From Massilia putida (GTDB lineage Bacteria > Pseudomonadota > Gammaproteobacteria > Burkholderiales > Burkholderiaceae_D), in NCBI RefSeq assembly GCF_001941825.1, contig NZ_CP019037.1:1-64000 (forward strand): a stretch of 64,000 bases of DNA, in the 5' to 3' direction. Numbering within the stretch: the stretch's first letter is position 1; each line of letters opens with the position of its first letter. Below, in pieces: positions 15,830 to 24,989 of this stretch. The position numbers and the translations under genes are program-made. The notes below the pieces were generated by a model. That model searched no databases. It saw nothing but the letters and a program-made list of their open reading frames with translations, and was not told where the DNA came from.

Positions 15830-16963
15830 ATGAAAAAATTGCATCAACTGGCCGGCACGTTCGCCATGTCGATGTGCGCGGTAGCGAATGCGGCCGATAC
15901 CGTACGCGTTGCTGCCGTGCTGGAGCTGAGCGGAGCATCGAGCGTAAGCGGTATCAACTTCAAGCGCGGCGTTGACCTTGCGGTCGAGCAGATCAATGCC
16001 CAAGGCGGCGTGCTCGGCAAGCAGATTGACTTGGCAACCCTGAATACTGGTTCGGATGTGCAAGCAGCTGCCCGGCTGGCGACGCAAGCAGTGAATCAAA
16101 AAGCTGTAGCGGTATTCGGTCCTGCGACTTCCGATTCCGTGCTCGCCAGCATGGCGGTGATTCAGCAGGCTCATATCGTTCATTTTATCGGGGCCGAAGC
16201 AGCGGCGATCACCGCCCAGGCAAATCCCTATATCTTCCGCACCAGCTTCACGCAGGCGACTACGATGCCGAAGGTTGCCAGCTACATAAGTCGAATCGCC
16301 AAGTCAAAAAGCCTCTCTATCATATACGCTGACAACGGATTCGGCCGCGGCGGCAACGCCCTGATCAAAGAGGCACTTGGACGCACCCGCACGGCAATCG
16401 TGGCAGATGTCGCCGCTCAACCAGGCCAAGCCGATTTCTCCGTCCCAGTGCGTGCTGCGATTGCCGCCAACCCCGATGCTATTTTCGTGTACACGAACGA
16501 AAACGAGGCGGCGGGCATTCTGGTCGAGTTGCATAGACAAGGGTGGCGCAAGCCCATCATCGGTGAAACCGTGCTGGCGAGCCAGAAAGTTATCGACACC
16601 GTCGGGCACGCTGCTGATGGCGTCATCGCACATGTCGGGCTGACAGCGGCAGCGCCCGCTGCGCCCGTGCAGTCCTATCGTGTCTCTTATGAGGCGCGCT
16701 ACCACGATGTGCCTGATCACAGCGCAATGAAGGGTTATTCCGGAGTTTACCTCTGGAAAGCCGCTGTCGAGCGGGCTGGTCGCTTCGACAGCAGCGCGGT
16801 CGCGCAGGCCCTTCATACGACAAAGTTCAAGACATCCGAATATCCTGGCGTGCTGGCGGATGTCGAATACGATGACAAGGGGGACCTGAACCGCGAAAGC
16901 TATGTCGTCGAAGTCAAGAACGGCATGCAGGAAGTTGTCGTGTTACTGGAAAAGGCCGAGTGA
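15830..16963 (+). CDS. ABC transporter solute-binding protein, branched-chain amino acid/aromatic acid type (orphan)
   Basis: 377 residues. The ATG at 15830 follows GGAGACGAGA and opens a signal peptide (MKKLHQLAGTFAMSMCAVANA). The mature chain is a type 1 periplasmic-binding fold: VRVAAVLELSGASSVSG, FKRGVDLAVEQINAQGG, AVFGPATSDSV and DAIFVYTNENEAA. This LivK-like family also binds aromatic acids such as benzoates and hydroxycinnamates. No permease or ATPase gene lies nearby, so it must share a transporter encoded elsewhere or act as a sensor partner. Codon use is visibly less GC-rich than in neighbouring genes, which suggests recent acquisition. Confidence 0.88.
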   Translation: MKKLHQLAGTFAMSMCAVANAADTVRVAAVLELSGASSVSGINFKRGVDLAVEQINAQGGVLGKQIDLATLNTGSDVQAAARLATQAVNQKAVAVFGPATSDSVLASMAVIQQAHIVHFIGAEAAAITAQANPYIFRTSFTQATTMPKVASYISRIAKSKSLSIIYADNGFGRGGNALIKEALGRTRTAIVADVAAQPGQADFSVPVRAAIAANPDAIFVYTNENEAAGILVELHRQGWRKPIIGETVLASQKVIDTVGHAADGVIAHVGLTAAAPAAPVQSYRVSYEARYHDVPDHSAMKGYSGVYLWKAAVERAGRFDSSAVAQALHTTKFKTSEYPGVLADVEYDDKGDLNRESYVVEVKNGMQEVVVLLEKAE

Positions 16964-17190
16964 GCAGCACGGTTGATATCAACGCAGGCCGACTTGCGAA
17001 TGCCGGGCCGGCCTATTGGAATAAAGTGCCGCTTCGCGTAATTGAAGATAATGACTTTTTGAACGTGTCGCCGAATGTAACGTTATCTGTACTCGATAAC
17101 AATATTGCCAATACCGAATTCGGTCAGGTGTTGTTAGAGAAAACGCGAGCTACCGGATTCGGTTTGTTTCGGCAATCATGCCAGAAATAA
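16960..17190 (+). CDS. Short hypothetical protein (doubtful)
   Basis: 76 codons from a GTG that overlaps the stop of the binding-protein gene (GTGA). The sequence (PLRVIEDNDFLNVSPNVTL in the middle) matches no family I know, and there is no RBS beyond the upstream coding sequence. It may be a coupled small protein or the degraded end of a longer gene. Confidence 0.3.
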   Translation: MSSTVDINAGRLANAGPAYWNKVPLRVIEDNDFLNVSPNVTLSVLDNNIANTEFGQVLLEKTRATGFGLFRQSCQK

Positions 17191-17321
17191 GTGCCGGGAA
17201 ATATCTCGACCAGCTCGTCCCGGTCACCCGCATTATTCTTACCGCCTGATAGATTCAAAAAGCCGACGCGTCGCAGCTACGAAAGCGGATACGCGCCGGT
17301 TAAAATGTGTAAGGAGACAAC

Positions 17322-18152
17322 ATGAATCCCGTTATTATCGCTGTCGCGATCACCGGCTCGGTACCGCGCAAAAAAGATAATCCGGCGGTGCCGGTAACCG
17401 TTAGCGAGCAAATCGAGTCGACCCATGAGGCTTATGAGGCGGGCGCCAGCCTGGTGCACCTCCACGTGCGTAATCCGGACGAGAGCTCGTCATCCGATCC
17501 GGCACTGTTTGAAAGTGTTCTCGCCGGCATACGCAGACATTGTCCTGGCATGATCGTACAATTTTCGACGGGAGGCCGCGGTCGCGACCAGGCGTCCCGC
17601 GGCGGCGCTTTGCACCATAAGCCGGATATGGCGTCACTGGCCACCGGCAGCGTCAACTTCCCATCCATCATCTACGAAAACGCTCCAGCGCTGGTGGATC
17701 AGTTGGCACTCAGCATGAAAGAACATTGCATTTTGCCCGAGATCGAAATATTCGACCTTTCTCACATTTACGGCATGCGCAGGCTAATGGATGCGGGATT
17801 GATCAACGACAGGCCGCACGTCCAGTTCGTCATGGGCATCAAGAATGCGTTACCGGTCGAAGAGTATCTGCTCGATGTCCTGCTCTCGGTTCTACAACGT
17901 GTCGCGCCGAACGCCACGTGGACCGCTGCCGGCATCGGGCGCCATCAAAGCGTGGTCATTGACTGGGTACTCAGGCGTAAAGGCGATGCGGTTCGCACCG
18001 GACTGGAAGACAATATCCGTATCGACCGCGAGCGCCTTGCCACCAGCAACGCAGAACTCGTGCGAATCGCAGTCGATCTGTGTACACGGCACGGGGCCCG
18101 TCCAGCGACCCCGGCAGAAGCACGTGCCACACTGGGACTCGCGGCAGGTTAA
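17322..18152 (+). CDS. BKACE family beta-keto acid cleavage enzyme, copy 1
   Basis: 276 residues of the DUF849/Kce family, which cleaves a beta-keto acid with acetyl-CoA to give acetoacetate and a new CoA ester. The zinc-binding motif is VHLHVRNP (His-x-His, about residues 46-48), with IVQFSTGGRG, EIEIFDLSH, QFVMGIKNAL and the conserved glutamate in RTGLEDNI. It is preceded by AAGGAGACAAC. It follows the orphan binding protein, so the two may handle the same acid. The substrate side chain is not predictable by eye. Confidence 0.88.
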   Translation: MNPVIIAVAITGSVPRKKDNPAVPVTVSEQIESTHEAYEAGASLVHLHVRNPDESSSSDPALFESVLAGIRRHCPGMIVQFSTGGRGRDQASRGGALHHKPDMASLATGSVNFPSIIYENAPALVDQLALSMKEHCILPEIEIFDLSHIYGMRRLMDAGLINDRPHVQFVMGIKNALPVEEYLLDVLLSVLQRVAPNATWTAAGIGRHQSVVIDWVLRRKGDAVRTGLEDNIRIDRERLATSNAELVRIAVDLCTRHGARPATPAEARATLGLAAG

Positions 18153-18389
18153 TGTGACGACCGCGGGGCGGTACATTGGTCCAATGCTGAGTGAGAAACA
18201 CCCAGGAGCTCGACTCTGGTCGAACCCAAGGTGCTGCGCCGCCCGCTGCAGAAACCCCTGCGACGCGGACGTCACCATGTCGCGTCCTAGATGCAAGATT
18301 CACGCATTTCTGCCAGATACGTGCGTTCGGAAGGCGAAACTGCTAGTATTTACATCCGCTCCAATTATTTCCGTCAAATTCAGACTGTC

Positions 18390-20510
18390 ATGGGCACGAC
18401 TCCTCCGACGGAGATATTGCATCGCCTGGATGCACTGCACGACCATTTGCCGGCCGGCGTCGTCGTGCATGATGCGGACGGCTGCATCGTCTTCGCCAAT
18501 CGCCTGGTGCAGGAACTGCTGGGCCGGAGCGAAGCCGAACTGCTCGGCACCGATCCCGCTACGGCCGGCTGGACTGTGCTGCGCGAAGATGGCTCGATCT
18601 GTCCCGAGGACGAATTCCCAGCGGAAATCGTATTGCGCACGGGCCAGAAACTGTCCGGTCGCATTGCCGGCATCGTCCGCGCCGGTCAGACGCGCTGGGT
18701 ACTGTGCAACGCCTATCCCGAATGCGATGACGCCGGGCGCGTCCAGCATGTCGTCGTCTGCTTCACCGATTGCACGGCGCTGAAGGACGCCCAGCAATCC
18801 CTGCACAAGTCCGAAGAGCGACTGCGGCTGGTGCTGAAGGGGTCCACCGATGCGCCGTGGGACTGGGACCTGGTGACCGGTGACGTGTATTACTCCGAGC
18901 GCTGGTGGAACATGCTGGGCTACGCCAGCGGCGAAGGGATCGAGGATTCCGACGCATGGCGACGCCTGCTGCATCCGGACGACGACGCCATGATCAGCGA
19001 CTACCTGGAGGACCTGCTGCCCAGCCGACGCGAAGGATATACCCTCGAGTTCCGCCTGCGTCACCGTGACGGACACTACGTCCCCGTGCTGTCGCGCGGA
19101 TTCGTCCTGCGCGACGGCGCCGGCACGGCCTTGCGGATCTCCGGCGTGAACACCGATCTCACCGAACGCAAGCGCACCGAGCGCCGCATCTACGAACTGG
19201 CGTATTTCGATCACCTGACGGGCTTGCCCAACCGTCGTTTCCTGATCGAAGAATTGGAACACGTGCTGGCGCGCTGCCGGCGCTCGCGACACTGCAGCGC
19301 GCTACTCTATCTCGACCTGGACAATTTCAAGCTGCTCAACGACACGATGGGTCATGACCTGGGCGACATGTTGCTGAGTCAGGTGGCCCAACGGTTGCGC
19401 AGCACGGTGCGCGACAGCGACCAGCTCGCCCGGCTCGGCGGCGATGAATTCGTCGTCGTGCTGGAAAGCCTGGGCCACTCGTCGAGCAGCGCGGCTGCCG
19501 AAGCCGCTCGGGTGGTGACGAAGATCCTGGCGACGCTGGGCCAGCCTTACCAGCTCGGATCGCTCTTGTTCAAGAGCTCGGCAAGCGTCGGCATCACGCT
19601 GTTCGACGGCAGGGGCAGCAATATCGAAGCCTTGCTCAAGCAGGCCGACCTGGCGATGTACCGCGCAAAGGCCGCTGGGCGCAACCAGGCGTGTTTCTTC
19701 GATCCCAGCATGCAGGACGCAGCCGATCGCCGCGCCGCTTTCGAGGCCGCCATGCGCGATGGTTTGTCGCTGGGTCAGTTCCGCCTGTTCTGCCAGCCCC
19801 AGTTCGACCGTCACGGCGGACTGGTCGGCGCCGAGGTGCTGGTGCGCTGGCAGCGCGGCGACGAAGACGTGATCGGCCCCGACCATTTCATCGGGTTTGC
19901 CGAGGAATCGGGCCTCATCCTGCCGCTGGGCGAGTACGTGCTGAAGGAAAGCTGCCGCGCGCTGGCGCGCTGGCACACCGACCCCGCGCTGCGCGATGTC
20001 AAGTTGTCCGTCAACGTCAGCGTGCACCAGATGCGCGATCCGGCCTTTACCGCCGCGGTCGCGGACATCCTGGACGGTACGGGCGCACCCGCCGAGCGCT
20101 TGTGCCTGGAATTGACGGAAAGCGTGTTCGCCGAAGACATGCTGGAGATCACCGAGCGCATGCACGAGCTGCGCGCGCACGGCATCTGCTTTTCGCTCGA
20201 CGATTTCGGTACCGGCTATTCTTCGCTGGCCTACCTCAAGTGCTTCCCGCTGGCCGCGCTGAAGATCGACCGTTCCTTCGTGCGCGACGTTGGCACCGAT
20301 CCCGAATCGGTGCCCATCGTGGAGGCGATCATCGCGCTGGCGCGCAAGCTCAAGCTCGATATCGTGGCCGAAGGCGTCGAGGATGAGGCCCAGCGCAGTT
20401 TCCTGATCCACGGCGGCTGTTCCTCGATGCAGGGATTCCTGCTGGGTCGGCCTCTTCCGATCGCCGAGTTCGAGCACATCTACAGTGCCGACTGGATCGG
20501 CCATGCCTGA
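18390..20510 (+). CDS. PAS-GGDEF-EAL cyclic-di-GMP signalling protein
   Basis: 706 residues from ATG at 18390; an in-frame ATG at 18291 is also possible, and neither has a strong RBS. There are two PAS-type sensor domains (about 15-130 and 150-265), then GGDEF (RLGGDEF, about 350) with an inhibitory RxxD site five residues before it (RDSD), then EAL. The EAL signature reads EVL in GAEVLVRW, but ELTES, DDFGTGYSS and AEGVE are intact, so phosphodiesterase activity remains possible. No membrane helix is seen. It shows no clear tie to the catabolic genes around it. Confidence 0.92.
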   Translation: MGTTPPTEILHRLDALHDHLPAGVVVHDADGCIVFANRLVQELLGRSEAELLGTDPATAGWTVLREDGSICPEDEFPAEIVLRTGQKLSGRIAGIVRAGQTRWVLCNAYPECDDAGRVQHVVVCFTDCTALKDAQQSLHKSEERLRLVLKGSTDAPWDWDLVTGDVYYSERWWNMLGYASGEGIEDSDAWRRLLHPDDDAMISDYLEDLLPSRREGYTLEFRLRHRDGHYVPVLSRGFVLRDGAGTALRISGVNTDLTERKRTERRIYELAYFDHLTGLPNRRFLIEELEHVLARCRRSRHCSALLYLDLDNFKLLNDTMGHDLGDMLLSQVAQRLRSTVRDSDQLARLGGDEFVVVLESLGHSSSSAAAEAARVVTKILATLGQPYQLGSLLFKSSASVGITLFDGRGSNIEALLKQADLAMYRAKAAGRNQACFFDPSMQDAADRRAAFEAAMRDGLSLGQFRLFCQPQFDRHGGLVGAEVLVRWQRGDEDVIGPDHFIGFAEESGLILPLGEYVLKESCRALARWHTDPALRDVKLSVNVSVHQMRDPAFTAAVADILDGTGAPAERLCLELTESVFAEDMLEITERMHELRAHGICFSLDDFGTGYSSLAYLKCFPLAALKIDRSFVRDVGTDPESVPIVEAIIALARKLKLDIVAEGVEDEAQRSFLIHGGCSSMQGFLLGRPLPIAEFEHIYSADWIGHA

Positions 20511-20603
20511 GCGCCGGCCCGGCCTGCCGCGCCACAGCTGCACGATTCCACAGCCGGAACGAACTAGCGTCCAACCTCGGGGATACGCGGGTCGCGTGCT
20601 GCA

Positions 20604-22733
20604 TCACGCAAAGTAGGTGTGGCTGGCCGCCGCCATCTCGATCATCCGTGCCGTGGGCCGGTACAGGGCGCCGTCGTCGGCGTAGATTGCGCAACGTTTG
20701 ACCACGGTGTGCATGCCAAGGAAGTCGGCGTAGCGCAGCGGTCCGCCGAGATAGCGCGGGAAACCCAGGCCCAGGATGAGTGCCATGTCCAGCTCCGCGG
20801 CCGAATCGACCACGCCGTTTTCCATGCACAGGGCGGCTTCGATCAGCATCGGCAGCATGGTGCGGTCGACGATCTCGGCGGCGCCAAAGGTGCGCGGCCC
20901 GCCGGGCTGTAGCCGCGCGAGCAGGGCGTGCGTGTCGGCTGCCGCGAGCTTGCGTGCTTTCCCCTTCGAGTCCGTTTCGTACCGATAGAAACCCAGGCCA
21001 TTCTTCTGGCCGAGCCGGCCCGCATCGGCCAGCAGTGAACCCGGGTTGTCCGCCGCCGACATCCGGTCCGGATAGCCTGCTGCGATGATTTCCACCACAT
21101 GGCGCGCGGTGTCCATGCCGATAACGTCCTGCAGGTAAGCGGGGCCCATCGGCCACCCGAAGGCTTCCAGTGCCGCGTCCACCTGTTCGAAATCCGCGCC
21201 GTCCTGGATCAATCCCGCGAAGCCCAACAGGTACGCGGTCAGGATACGGTTGACGAGAAAGCCGGGGCAATCCTGTACGACGATGGGTGTCTTGCCCATC
21301 GCGGCCGCGTAGGCGACAGTCGTCGCCACCGCCTCGCCGCTGGTGTGCGGACCGCGAATCACCTCGACCAGCGCCATCGCCGGCACAGGATTAAAGAAAT
21401 GCATGCCCACGAAGTTGTGGGGGCGCCGCAAACCCCGCGCCAGCGCCGTGATCGACAATGACGATGTGTTCGAGGCAAGGACCGCGTCGGGACCGCAATG
21501 TCGTTCCACTTCCGCCAGCACCGCCTGTTTGATCGCCTGATCCTCGACGACCGCTTCGATGACCAAATCGGCCTGGTCGACGCCGTCGTAATGCAACTGC
21601 GGCGTGATCGTCTTCTTCACGAGATCGGCCTTTGCTTGCGTCAGGCGGCCAGCCGCGACCTGCTTGTCCAGCAGTTTGCCGGCTTCGGCCATACCGATAT
21701 CGAGCGCATGCTGCGCGATGTCCTTCATGATGACCGGCGTTCCCCGAAGTGCACTCTGGTACGCGATGCCCCCGCCCATGATGCCGGCACCGAGAATGGC
21801 GACTTTGCCGACCGGCCGCCCGTGCGCGCTGTCGTTCTTCGCTTTCTTCTTCAGTAGCTGATCGTTGATGAACAGGCCCGCCAGGGACGCCGCCGCCTGG
21901 CTTTTCGCGATGGCGGCGAAGGCCTGTGATTCGAGCGTCAGCGCCGCGTCGCGGCTTGCGGACGCACTCTTCGCCATCAGTTCGACGGCCGCCGACGCCG
22001 CAGGGTAATGCGCCGCTTGCCTGGCCGTTACGAGCCGCGCCGCTTCGAGCGCCGCCGGATCGACGACGACGGGCTGGTGATGACGCCGGCGCCGGGCGCG
22101 CCAGTCTTCCCGCCCGGCGATCGCCTCGCGCAGCAACGCCAGCGCGACGTCCCGCACCCGATCCTGCGGTACAACGAGGTCGACGGCGCCGGCATCAGGT
22201 GCGGCATCGGCACGACGTTGTGTTCCCGAGACGATCCAGTCGAGCGCACAGGCCATGCCGGCGATACGCGGCAGCCTGACCGTGCCGCCGTAGCCGGGCA
22301 TGATCCCCAGCCCCACTTCGGGCAATCCCACGCGCGCGGCGTCGGCCATGACGCGGTAGTCTGTCGCCAATGCCAGTTCGAAGCCACCACCCAGGGCCAC
22401 GCCGTTGATCGCGCTGACGATGGGCAGCGGCAGGTCTTCCAGCGCGGTAAAGATGGCGGTGTAGCCGCGGATCCGGGCGGCGAGCGCGTCCTCGTCCAGG
22501 GCGAACAACGCGGCGAATTCGTAAATGTCGGCGCCAACGACGAAGCCGTCGCGCGCGCTGCTGACGAGGAGGCCTTCGAGATGGGACGCCGTACGGATCG
22601 CTGCGAGCGCGTTGCTCAGTTCACCGAACGTCGTTCGGTCCAGCTTGTTTACCGGACCGTCCCGACGGTCGAAGCAGAGTTCGGCTACATGAGGTTCGAT
22701 CAGGTCCAGCCGCAAGGTCGTGCCGTGGTACAT
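20604..22733 (-). CDS. FadB-like enoyl-CoA hydratase/3-hydroxyacyl-CoA dehydrogenase
   Basis: 709 residues. The start at 22733 (MYHGTTLRLDLIE) aligns with FadB; ATG at 22763, which overlaps the upstream stop, is an alternative. The N-terminal crotonase has both catalytic glutamates (GGGFELALATDYR and LPEVGLGIMPGYGG). From about residue 310 the NAD domain begins with ILGAGIMGGGIA, with the catalytic HFFNPVPAM. It would hydrate enoyl-CoA and oxidise the 3-hydroxyacyl-CoA. FadB normally pairs with the thiolase FadA, but no thiolase lies beside it. It is the last gene of a four-gene minus-strand operon. Confidence 0.9.
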   Translation of the reverse strand: MYHGTTLRLDLIEPHVAELCFDRRDGPVNKLDRTTFGELSNALAAIRTASHLEGLLVSSARDGFVVGADIYEFAALFALDEDALAARIRGYTAIFTALEDLPLPIVSAINGVALGGGFELALATDYRVMADAARVGLPEVGLGIMPGYGGTVRLPRIAGMACALDWIVSGTQRRADAAPDAGAVDLVVPQDRVRDVALALLREAIAGREDWRARRRRHHQPVVVDPAALEAARLVTARQAAHYPAASAAVELMAKSASASRDAALTLESQAFAAIAKSQAAASLAGLFINDQLLKKKAKNDSAHGRPVGKVAILGAGIMGGGIAYQSALRGTPVIMKDIAQHALDIGMAEAGKLLDKQVAAGRLTQAKADLVKKTITPQLHYDGVDQADLVIEAVVEDQAIKQAVLAEVERHCGPDAVLASNTSSLSITALARGLRRPHNFVGMHFFNPVPAMALVEVIRGPHTSGEAVATTVAYAAAMGKTPIVVQDCPGFLVNRILTAYLLGFAGLIQDGADFEQVDAALEAFGWPMGPAYLQDVIGMDTARHVVEIIAAGYPDRMSAADNPGSLLADAGRLGQKNGLGFYRYETDSKGKARKLAAADTHALLARLQPGGPRTFGAAEIVDRTMLPMLIEAALCMENGVVDSAAELDMALILGLGFPRYLGGPLRYADFLGMHTVVKRCAIYADDGALYRPTARMIEMAAASHTYFA

Positions 22734-22759
22734 GGTGGTCTCGCTCAAGATAATGTGAT

Positions 22760-23548
22760 TCATCGTCGCCGTGCGGCAAACACTGCCAGTGCCGACTGGG
22801 CGGCTGGCGCGGCGAGCAGCCGCGCGAAATGCTCGCATTCGTGCTCGATGGTGTCGGCAACCGGACCGGTATCGGCGCGCCGCAGCAGGCGCCTGGTCTG
22901 CCGCAGGGCCTCGGGATCCATTGCCAGCAGCTTGTTAACTGCACAGATGGCATGCGTCATCGCATCGCCATCCTCGACGACCTGCGTTACCAGACCGGCT
23001 TCACGTGCCTCGGGCGCACCGAATGGCTCGCCCAGCATCAACCAGCGCGCAGCTTGCTTGTAGCCCGCGTGGCGTGGCATGAGCAGGCTGGATGCGCCTT
23101 CAGGGCACAAGGCCAGGTTGATGAACGGCATGGCGAACCTGGTGCTGGCCCCCGCATAGACGATATCGCAGTGCAGAAGCATCGTCGCGCCGATGCCGAT
23201 CGCCCCGCCTTCTACTGCGGCGACGACGGGTTTGTCGCAGCGTGACAGCGCGCGCAGGAAGTGTGCCGGCACAAACTCGTCGTCGGCGCCGAACTCGAGA
23301 AAATCGTTCAGGTCGTTGCCCGCGTTGAAGTAGTTGCCGGCACCGCTCAGCAGCACGGCGCGCACGCTGTCGTCGCCCTGCGCCAGCGTGAACATCCAGG
23401 CCAGTCGCAGGTACATGTCGAAGGTCAGCGCATGCCGCTGGCGCGGCCGGTTGAACAGGATGTGCAGTACACCGTCGCGTATCTCGTGCAGCACGTCGTT
23501 GCTCGCGCCGATGCCGCGTGACGTCGCCACGGAAGGAATGGTATCCAT
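22760..23548 (-). CDS. Enoyl-CoA hydratase/isomerase family protein
   Basis: 262 residues from ATG at 23548; a TTG three codons earlier is possible. It is a crotonase fold with the CoA oxyanion segment FNAGNDLNDFLEF, then GGAIGIGATMLLHCDIVYA and LALCPEGASSLLMPR. The PEGASSLL pattern is common in delta3-delta2 enoyl-CoA isomerases and related side-chain enzymes. It overlaps the alternative FadB-like start (ATGA), so the two are probably translated together. The likely role is double-bond isomerisation or hydration before the FadB-like step. Confidence 0.82.
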   Translation of the reverse strand: MDTIPSVATSRGIGASNDVLHEIRDGVLHILFNRPRQRHALTFDMYLRLAWMFTLAQGDDSVRAVLLSGAGNYFNAGNDLNDFLEFGADDEFVPAHFLRALSRCDKPVVAAVEGGAIGIGATMLLHCDIVYAGASTRFAMPFINLALCPEGASSLLMPRHAGYKQAARWLMLGEPFGAPEAREAGLVTQVVEDGDAMTHAICAVNKLLAMDPEALRQTRRLLRRADTGPVADTIEHECEHFARLLAAPAAQSALAVFAARRR

Positions 23549-23586
23549 GTGTCGCAATCTTTATGTCTGGAGTCGACGCGCCGGCC

Positions 23587-24246
23587 CTATTCGGCGTCCG
23601 GCTGCGCTCCCGGCGCGGCCCGCTGGAACGCATCGAGCCGCTGGCAGTTGGCGTGGATACGCATCAAGGTCGGCACGCGCGACAAGTCGCACTCGAACCG
23701 TTGCGCATTCGCGATTTGCGGGACCAGGCAGCAATCGGCCAACGTCGGCGCATCGCCGTAGCAGAAGTCGCCGCTGCGGCCGTCCTGCGCGAGCATGGTC
23801 TCCAGTACCGCCAGCCCCGTCGCCACCCAGTGACGATACCAGGCAGTCTTTGCGTCCTCGCCGGCCCCCAGCGTTTGCGTCAGGTATTTCAGCACGCGCA
23901 GGTTGTTCAGCGGGTGCACGTCGCATGCGATGGCAAGCGCGATGCTGCGCACGAACGCGCGATCCGCCGGGGAACGGGGCAGCAGCGGCGGCTCGGGGTG
24001 CAATTCTTCCAGGTATTCGATGATCGCCAGCGACTGCGTGAGCGCGGCCTGCTCGCTGCCCGGTGCGCCCAGCGCGGGCACGAGCGCGGCAGGATTGATC
24101 GCGCGGAATGCAGCCCCGAACTGTTCGCCGCCGTTGCGGTTCAGGTGGATCGAAGTCGTGTCGTAATCCAGCTGCTTCAGGTTCAGGGCGATCCGTACCC
24201 GGTACGACGCCGAGCTGCGGAAATACCCGTACAGGTGCAGATTCAT
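23587..24246 (-). CDS. maiA: Zeta-class GST: maleylpyruvate/maleylacetoacetate isomerase
   Basis: 219 residues. The thioredoxin-like domain starts LHLYGYFRSSASYRVRIAL; the SSxxYRVRIAL segment binds glutathione in zeta GSTs. NPAALVPAL and TQSLAIIEYLEE follow. The enzyme isomerises a maleyl ring-cleavage product to its fumaryl form with glutathione. Gentisate dioxygenase and fumarylpyruvate hydrolase lie at 29027 and 30073, so maleylpyruvate is the likely substrate. Its start overlaps the NIPSNAP stop by ATGA. Confidence 0.9.
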   Translation of the reverse strand: MNLHLYGYFRSSASYRVRIALNLKQLDYDTTSIHLNRNGGEQFGAAFRAINPAALVPALGAPGSEQAALTQSLAIIEYLEELHPEPPLLPRSPADRAFVRSIALAIACDVHPLNNLRVLKYLTQTLGAGEDAKTAWYRHWVATGLAVLETMLAQDGRSGDFCYGDAPTLADCCLVPQIANAQRFECDLSRVPTLMRIHANCQRLDAFQRAAPGAQPDAE

Positions 24247-24899
24247 TGCGGTTCCTCCCATGCCACCGGCAGGTCCCGCATCAGGTAGCGGTCCGCCCGT
24301 TTCAGCAGCGGCGCCACGGTCGCGTGGTCGAGCGCGCTCTCGCGCTGCGCCGCGCTGTCCCAGCCGATCACGAACACCGCGCACGGCAGCGGCCGTCCGC
24401 TGATCACGTCGAACACGCCATGCACGCAGGCCCCGGCGGCCTGCAGGGCCGGTACGGCCGCTTCCAGGATCTGCTGGCGCACGGCGGTGCCCTGGCCGAC
24501 CGCAGTCGCCTGCACCACGAGCTCGACCAGCCGCGGCGCGGCGTCTTGTGCGCGTGGCGTCCAGCCTTTGATTTCGCGTAGAAACAGCACCTCGAAGCTT
24601 TCCACCAGTTCGCTGCCGGCGTTGGTGCGGGCGCGCGCCTCGAGCCAGGCCGGGTCGGCGTAGAAATCCGCCCATGCCCGGCTGCGCTGCTGCATGCGGC
24701 GCCATGGTGTGAGATAGGCAAACAATGGAACGCCGGGTCCCGCGTCGACGGTCCATGCGGCCAGCGGGTGGATCCCGTGGCGCGGCAACAACGTGCTCAG
24801 GTCCTGTCGGACACGTGACGTCATGTCCTTCATGCGTCCGGGGGCCACGCTGTACATGCGCAGCTCGAAGATCGGGTCGTCTACGGGTTCGGTACTCAT
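24243..24899 (-). CDS. NIPSNAP family protein
   Basis: 218 residues in two similar ferredoxin-like halves: IFELRMYSVAPGRMKDM at the start, HGIHPLAAWTVDAG, then a second half with LPCAVFVIGWDSAAQRESAL. NIPSNAP proteins have no settled enzymatic role but occur often in bacterial aromatic and CoA catabolic operons. This one is first in the minus-strand operon, 33 bp after a half-copy of the LysR operator, and is coupled to the isomerase gene. The start at 24899 is best by homology; an ATG at 24959 would add 20 poorly conserved residues. Confidence 0.78.
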   Translation of the reverse strand: MSTEPVDDPIFELRMYSVAPGRMKDMTSRVRQDLSTLLPRHGIHPLAAWTVDAGPGVPLFAYLTPWRRMQQRSRAWADFYADPAWLEARARTNAGSELVESFEVLFLREIKGWTPRAQDAAPRLVELVVQATAVGQGTAVRQQILEAAVPALQAAGACVHGVFDVISGRPLPCAVFVIGWDSAAQRESALDHATVAPLLKRADRYLMRDLPVAWEEPQ

Positions 24900-24931
24900 A
24901 TCGGCTTTCGGGTACGTGCCGCGCGGCGCGC

Positions 24932-24944
24932 GGCCATCCAATAA
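24932..24944. promoter_or_regulatory. LysR half-operator upstream of the NIPSNAP operon
   Basis: GGCCATCCAATAA is identical to the left arm and most of the spacer of the perfect palindrome at 25923-25949. It stands 33 bp before the ATG at 24899. It probably lets the same LysR protein activate both the minus-strand and plus-strand gentisate operons. Confidence 0.6.
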
Positions 24945-24989
24945 CTGACAGAGTATCATTTATGTGCAAGAATAGGAACTGATGAACCG

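Noticed and set aside
17192..17222. CCGGGA...TCCCGG as a terminator after the 76-codon frame
   Set aside because: The spacer is long and no T-run follows.
18153..18389. A possible tRNA-like or insertion-sequence remnant between BKACE 1 and the GGDEF/EAL gene
   Set aside because: GTTCGA-like strings occur but no cloverleaf, terminal repeat or transposase similarity can be made out.
19828..19850. EVL in place of EAL as a sign of a dead phosphodiesterase
   Set aside because: The other catalytic and loop-6 motifs are intact and EVL variants can be active.
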